Shown in pieces: positions 60,287 to 64,000 of a stretch of DNA of 64,000 nt. The stretch comes from an uncultured bacterium (lineage in GTDB: Bacteria > Atribacterota > Atribacteria > Atribacterales > Caldatribacteriaceae), in assembly GCA_937922705.1 (NCBI GenBank), contig CALAIW010000002.1, positions 1 through 64,000 of the forward strand. Direction: 5' to 3'. A program made the position numbers and the translations under genes. Below the pieces are notes generated by a model. The model was given only the letters and a program-made list of their open reading frames with translations, searched no databases and was not told the DNA's origin. Each line of letters starts with the position of its first letter. Position 1 is the first letter of the stretch.

Positions 60287-61186
60287 ATGCTTTCGCTTTC
60301 GTACTTTCTCCAGCAGAGTATGAATGGTGTTATTCTTGGGTGCATTTACGCCCTTCTTGCCCTTGGAATGACCGTGGTTTATGGAATCCTTCGACTTATC
60401 AACTTTGCCCATGGGGCCCTTATTACCCTGGGGGCCTTTTGTGTATATTTCGTCTTCTTTCGTCTTGGTTTTCCCTTTGTGGCTTCGATTTTTCTGGTTC
60501 TTGGATTTGGGGGGCTTATGGGCCTTATTCTTGATTTTGTGGCTTACCGAAAGCTTCGGGGAGGACCAGAGGTTGCACTCCTTATTACTTCGCTCGGGTT
60601 TTATACCTTTATTGAAAACTTCACCAAACTCCTTGTATCACCCCAGCCCTATGCCTTTAAAACCCCCGCTTTTCTTGCTACTCTTTACCGAACACCTTTT
60701 CTGACTTTTCGGATTGTAGACATTTTTATTATCCTCTCGTCCCTTGCCATAATGCTTTCTTTTCACTTTTTCGTAAAGCGGACAAAAATGGGTATCGCTA
60801 TGCGGGCTACCTCCGAGAACCTTGAGATTGCCAATCTTATGGGGATAGAAGTCAATCGAGTGATTTCAGTTGCTTTTGTTCTTGGTTCGGCGATCGCTGC
60901 CTTTACGGGGTTTCTCTGGGGAGCAAAATATGGGCAAATTTCTTATGATATGGGCTTTCTGACGGGGGTCAAGGCATTTGTGGCTGTTGTCGTTGGGGGG
61001 GTAGGAAGCGTTCCGGGTGCTATGCTTGGTGGATTCGTTCTTGGGCTTGCTGAGATTCTTTCTATAGCCTTTCTGCCTACCCGTTTTGCAGAGTATCGCG
61101 ATGGAATCGTTTTTGCCATTCTCATCCTTGTTCTTCTTGTGCGTCCTTCAGGGATTATGGGGATGAAGGAAGAGGTGCGGGTATGA
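60287..61186 (+). CDS. livH: Branched-chain amino acid ABC transporter permease LivH
   Basis: The 299-residue membrane protein has about eight helices. LivH motifs are MNGVILGCIYALLALGMTVVYGILRLINFAHG at the start and VVGGVGSVPGAMLGGF near the end. It forms the channel with LivM. The ATG lies one base after livF, and the stop overlaps livM (ATGA). Confidence 0.94.
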   Translation: MLSLSYFLQQSMNGVILGCIYALLALGMTVVYGILRLINFAHGALITLGAFCVYFVFFRLGFPFVASIFLVLGFGGLMGLILDFVAYRKLRGGPEVALLITSLGFYTFIENFTKLLVSPQPYAFKTPAFLATLYRTPFLTFRIVDIFIILSSLAIMLSFHFFVKRTKMGIAMRATSENLEIANLMGIEVNRVISVAFVLGSAIAAFTGFLWGAKYGQISYDMGFLTGVKAFVAVVVGGVGSVPGAMLGGFVLGLAEILSIAFLPTRFAEYRDGIVFAILILVLLVRPSGIMGMKEEVRV

Positions 61187-62202
61187 GGAAAGAGCTCTGG
61201 TTTGTCATTGGGGGACTTGTGCTTTTTGGAGCACTCTTTGTAGCTGAGCGCACACTGAATCGGTACATTTTGCATATCCTTGTCCTCATGGGGATTTACT
61301 CTATTGCTACCGTAAGTCTCAATCTTACAAACGGATATACTGGTCTTTTTTCCTTGGGGCATGCGGCATTTATGGCTATTGGTGCATATACCTCAACTCT
61401 CCTTACTTTTCCTGTTTCCTTGCGAGAAGCCTATGAGCTTCCTCGTCTCCCATGGTTTCTCGGAGGACCGGATGCTTCCTGGCCTTTTTTCCCTGCCCTT
61501 CTTGTTGGGGGAGCTTTGGCAAGTTGTGCAGCTCTTCTTGTAGGTGCCCCGGTTTTGCGCCTTCGGGGGCATTACCTTTCTGTGGCTTCTCTCGGCTTTA
61601 TGGTGATTGTGGTGACTTTTGCCAAGACCCTGAAGAATATAACCCGGGGACCAATGGGTATAAGCGCCATTCCTCTTTACACTAACCTGTACTGGACGTT
61701 CCTTTGGCTCCTCATCACAGTGTATGTGGTGTGGAGAATTGTTCATTCCCGCTTTGGTCGGGCTATGATGGCCATTCGGGATGATGAAACTGTGGCTCAG
61801 GTTCTTGGAATTTACCCTATGAAGTACAAGCTCTTTTCCTTCGCTGTGGGAGCGTTCTTTGCAGGAGTGGCTGGCGGACTGTACGCCCACTTTACCAAAG
61901 CTATTCGCCCTTTTGAGTTTTCTTTTGCCATGACTTTCCAAATTGTTGTCATGCTTATCGTTGGTGGTATGGGGACAATGAGTGGGCCAATTGTTGGAGC
62001 AGTGCTTCTCCTTACTCTTCGCTATGCGTTGAAACCTCTTGAGGAACATTTAAGACTTTATGGATTCATTGAACTCGTATATGCACTACTCCTTATTCTT
62101 GTCATGCTCTGGAAACCAGAAGGTCTTATGGGTAGAAAAAGAACCGCCCTGAGAGAGAGAAAGGAGGAGAAGGCATGGGCCGAGTTTTCCATTCCGAGAT
62201 GA
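61183..62202 (+). CDS. livM: Branched-chain amino acid ABC transporter permease LivM
   Basis: The 339-residue membrane protein has about nine helices and LivM motifs ATVSLNLTNGYTGLFSLGHAAFMAIGAYTS, RLRGHYLSVASLGF, RAMMAIRDDETVAQVLGI and LIVGGMGTMSGPIVGA. ATG 61183 overlaps the livH stop. The end overlaps the creatininase-family gene by 28 bp. Confidence 0.94.
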   Translation: MRKELWFVIGGLVLFGALFVAERTLNRYILHILVLMGIYSIATVSLNLTNGYTGLFSLGHAAFMAIGAYTSTLLTFPVSLREAYELPRLPWFLGGPDASWPFFPALLVGGALASCAALLVGAPVLRLRGHYLSVASLGFMVIVVTFAKTLKNITRGPMGISAIPLYTNLYWTFLWLLITVYVVWRIVHSRFGRAMMAIRDDETVAQVLGIYPMKYKLFSFAVGAFFAGVAGGLYAHFTKAIRPFEFSFAMTFQIVVMLIVGGMGTMSGPIVGAVLLLTLRYALKPLEEHLRLYGFIELVYALLLILVMLWKPEGLMGRKRTALRERKEEKAWAEFSIPR

Positions 62203-62933
62203 CCTATGTGGATTTCAAAGAGGGGAGCTTTGATAAGGCTATTATAGCTGTTGGCTCAAGCGAAAATCATGGGTTCCATCTGCCTTTTGGGACTGATACT
62301 CTTGTGGCCCAGGCCATTGCCCTTGAGGTAGCAAAGAGAGTCCCAGGAATGCTGGTTCTTCCACCTCTTTACTATGGCGTGAGTTTCCACTACGATGCCT
62401 TTCCTTTTACCTTGACCCTTCGACCGGAAGTCATGGTAGAAGTTCTTAAGGATGTTTTCACCTCTTGTATCAAACAAGGAATCTCTCGCATCATTATTAT
62501 CAACGGTCACGATGGGAACATTGCTCCTATTGAAATTGCTGCTCGTTCTGTAAAGGTAAGTTACCCCCATGCCTTCTTGGCTTGTCTTCCTGCCTGGTGG
62601 ATAACGGCTGGAGAGCTTTTACCTTCGGGAACTTTTGAGGTGTGGGGAGGACTTGGGCATGCCGGGGAGGGGGAGACCTCCATTGTTCTCTACCTTTTTC
62701 CCGAGCTCTGCCACATGGAGGAGGCTCGAGGTGTAGTGCCGGATCTCCCAGAAGGGCTTGAAATCAAATGGCGGTTTGAAGAACTCACGCCCTATGGGGC
62801 CACTGGGGACCCGAGAAAGGGAACGAGAGAAAAGGGAGAAAAAATGTTCCAAGCACTTGTCGATTATGTGGTGCGTTTTGTCGAGGAAATGGAGAAGCGA
62901 GGGTGGAAATATGGCGAAAAGTCCCGTGTTTGA
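62175..62933 (+). CDS. Creatininase-family amidohydrolase
   Basis: The 252-residue protein belongs to the creatininase family of metal-dependent amidases. Ligands appear in GSSENHGFHLPFGTDT, VSFHYDAFP, INGHDGN and GHAGEGETS. It opens a cyclic amide or hydrolyses a related compound; the substrate is unknown. ATG 62175 follows AAAGGAGGAG and lies in livM, so it may act on what the transporter imports. The end overlaps asnS by 23 bp. Confidence 0.85.
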   Translation: MGRVFHSEMTYVDFKEGSFDKAIIAVGSSENHGFHLPFGTDTLVAQAIALEVAKRVPGMLVLPPLYYGVSFHYDAFPFTLTLRPEVMVEVLKDVFTSCIKQGISRIIIINGHDGNIAPIEIAARSVKVSYPHAFLACLPAWWITAGELLPSGTFEVWGGLGHAGEGETSIVLYLFPELCHMEEARGVVPDLPEGLEIKWRFEELTPYGATGDPRKGTREKGEKMFQALVDYVVRFVEEMEKRGWKYGEKSRV

Positions 62934-64000
62934 AAAAGGATGGACTTCTCGTGCCTTCCCCTGGGCTTCCATCGAGAGTATCGACTGGTGGGATGGAAAA
63001 GAGGTTGAACTTCGAGGATGGTTGGCAAACCGCCGTTCAAGTGGAAAAATTGTCTTTCTCATTATTCGAGACGGAACAGGCTTCATTCAGGCTACAGTTG
63101 CTTTAAATGAGACTTTTTCGAGGGAAGATTTAAAGTTCTTGGAGCGTCTTCCCTTTGAGTCTGCTCTCCTTGTACGGGGGAGGGTAAAACGGGAACCTCG
63201 AGCGCCTTTCTGTGGATATGAACTTGAGGTTCAAGGTGTGCGGGTTCTTTCTATTCCTCAAGAAGAGTACCCGATTCAGAAGAAAGAGCACTCTGTCGAA
63301 TTCCTCATGGAGCACCGCCACCTCTGGCTTCGCTCTCGAAAACAAAACGCCATCCTCAGAGTCCGTAATGCTGTTATCATGGGAATCCATGAATTCTTGC
63401 AAAAAGAGGGATTTATCCTCATCGACCCTCCTATCCTTACTCCTGCTGCTTGTGAAGGGACAACAACGCTTTTTGAACTCGACTATTTTGACCTTGGAAA
63501 GGCGTATCTCTCGCAAAGTGGACAACTCTATATGGAAGCGGCTTGTATGGCTTTCGGAAGAGTATACTGTCTTGCTCCAGCCTTTCGTGCTGAAAAGTCT
63601 AAAACCCGTCGCCATCTTACTGAATTCTGGATGGTGGAGCCTGAAGCAGCCTTCTTTACTTTTGAAGACAATGTAAAACTTCAAGAGCAGCTTGTCTCCT
63701 TTATCGTCCAGAAAGTCCTTGCTGAGTGTTCACGGGAGCTTGAAGTACTTGAGCGAGATATAAAGCCGCTCGAGAGGGTTGTGCCACCATTCCCCCGTAT
63801 TTCGTACTCTGAAGCGATAGAGATTCTCCAAAGAAAAGGGTTTTCCATCCAGTGGGGTGATGATTTAGGTGGGGATGAAGAAACGGCCATTTCCGAAGAG
63901 TTTGATCGCCCCGTTTTTATCCATCATTATCCCAAGGCTATAAAAGCCTTTTACATGCAACCAGATCCTGAAAACCCTGATCTTGTCCTGAACGATGACC
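62911..64000 (+). CDS. asnS: Asparaginyl-tRNA synthetase (3' partial)
   Basis: The frame stays open to the window end, giving at least 363 residues. An N-terminal OB-fold (VELRGWLANRRSSGKIVFLIIRDG) binds the anticodon; the class II core shows motif 2 as FRAEKSKTRRHLTEFWMVEPE and the preceding YLSQSGQLYMEAA. The absence of the Asp-type signature favours AsnRS. ATG 62911 lies in the end of the creatininase-family gene. Confidence 0.9.
   Translation, partial: MAKSPVFEKGWTSRAFPWASIESIDWWDGKEVELRGWLANRRSSGKIVFLIIRDGTGFIQATVALNETFSREDLKFLERLPFESALLVRGRVKREPRAPFCGYELEVQGVRVLSIPQEEYPIQKKEHSVEFLMEHRHLWLRSRKQNAILRVRNAVIMGIHEFLQKEGFILIDPPILTPAACEGTTTLFELDYFDLGKAYLSQSGQLYMEAACMAFGRVYCLAPAFRAEKSKTRRHLTEFWMVEPEAAFFTFEDNVKLQEQLVSFIVQKVLAECSRELEVLERDIKPLERVVPPFPRISYSEAIEILQRKGFSIQWGDDLGGDEETAISEEFDRPVFIHHYPKAIKAFYMQPDPENPDLVLNDD

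Overview
The window is one continuous stretch of gene-dense bacterial chromosome: about 65 protein genes, one tRNA, a tmRNA, two T-box leaders and one unidentified RNA candidate. No rRNA, CRISPR array, phage or insertion sequence is visible. Gaps are short, neighbouring genes often overlap at start and stop, and GTG and TTG starts are common. Glu/Arg/Lys-rich proteins, T-boxes, a methanogen-like homocysteine route, Feo iron uptake, a glycerol-3-phosphate dehydrogenase trio and tandem GH4 glycosidases suggest an anaerobic, fermentative, probably thermophilic bacterium. An Atribacterota-like or Thermotogota/Firmicutes-like lineage would fit, but this is inference; no marker gene here fixes the phylum.

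Layout. 1-2626: two GH4 alpha-galactosidase-like genes. 2645-5336: a methionine-type T-box followed by a three-gene homocysteine synthesis module. 5383-7536: a TPR protein and a radical SAM activase-like protein. 7538-7807: an unidentified RNA candidate on the minus strand with its own promoter. 7832-14556: a tryptophan-type T-box and the full trpEGDCFBA operon, in which trpG carries a +1 frameshift at CTT-TGG-C. 14577-16475: a YfiH-family protein and speD-speE. 16485-19619 (minus): hisZ-hisG-hisD. 19698-24566: purC, tRNA-Arg, a FIST-GGDEF signalling protein and pgi. 24664-29835: a membrane protein, an amino-acid ABC transporter, homoserine dehydrogenase, a zinc-ribbon protein and a DUF1638 protein. 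29868-34634: hisJ, then a GlpP-controlled glycerol-3-phosphate operon behind a leader terminator. 34588-38362: a TPR membrane protein, smpB-ssrA, a LysE-type exporter and uppP. 38532-44321: a lone receiver, then a cluster of a URO-D-like protein, sugar epimerase, PIG-L deacetylase and Gfo/Idh dehydrogenase ending in an NtrC-like regulator without the sigma-54 contact motif. 44369-46433: groESL with inverted-repeat operator candidates and no CIRCE element. 46442-48318: FmdB, a zinc-ribbon membrane protein and a P1 peptidase. 48474-53434: coaX (probable ATT start), bactofilin, and a conserved-looking dehydrogenase/aminotransferase/SRPBCC/acyl-ACP-reductase-like cluster. 53435-56567: a gene-poor interval with a possible antisense transcript, then fur-feoA-feoB. 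56634-64000: isoaspartyl peptidase, a branched-chain amino acid ABC transporter, a creatininase-family amidase and the 5' part of asnS.

Amino-acid supply is the main theme: T-boxes read charged tRNA-Met and tRNA-Trp upstream of homocysteine and tryptophan synthesis, two ABC systems import amino acids, and his, trp, hom and peptidase genes are close together. The most interesting feature is the trpG frameshift. Its layout resembles the prfB (RF2) programmed +1 site, but the codon at the shift is the tryptophan codon.
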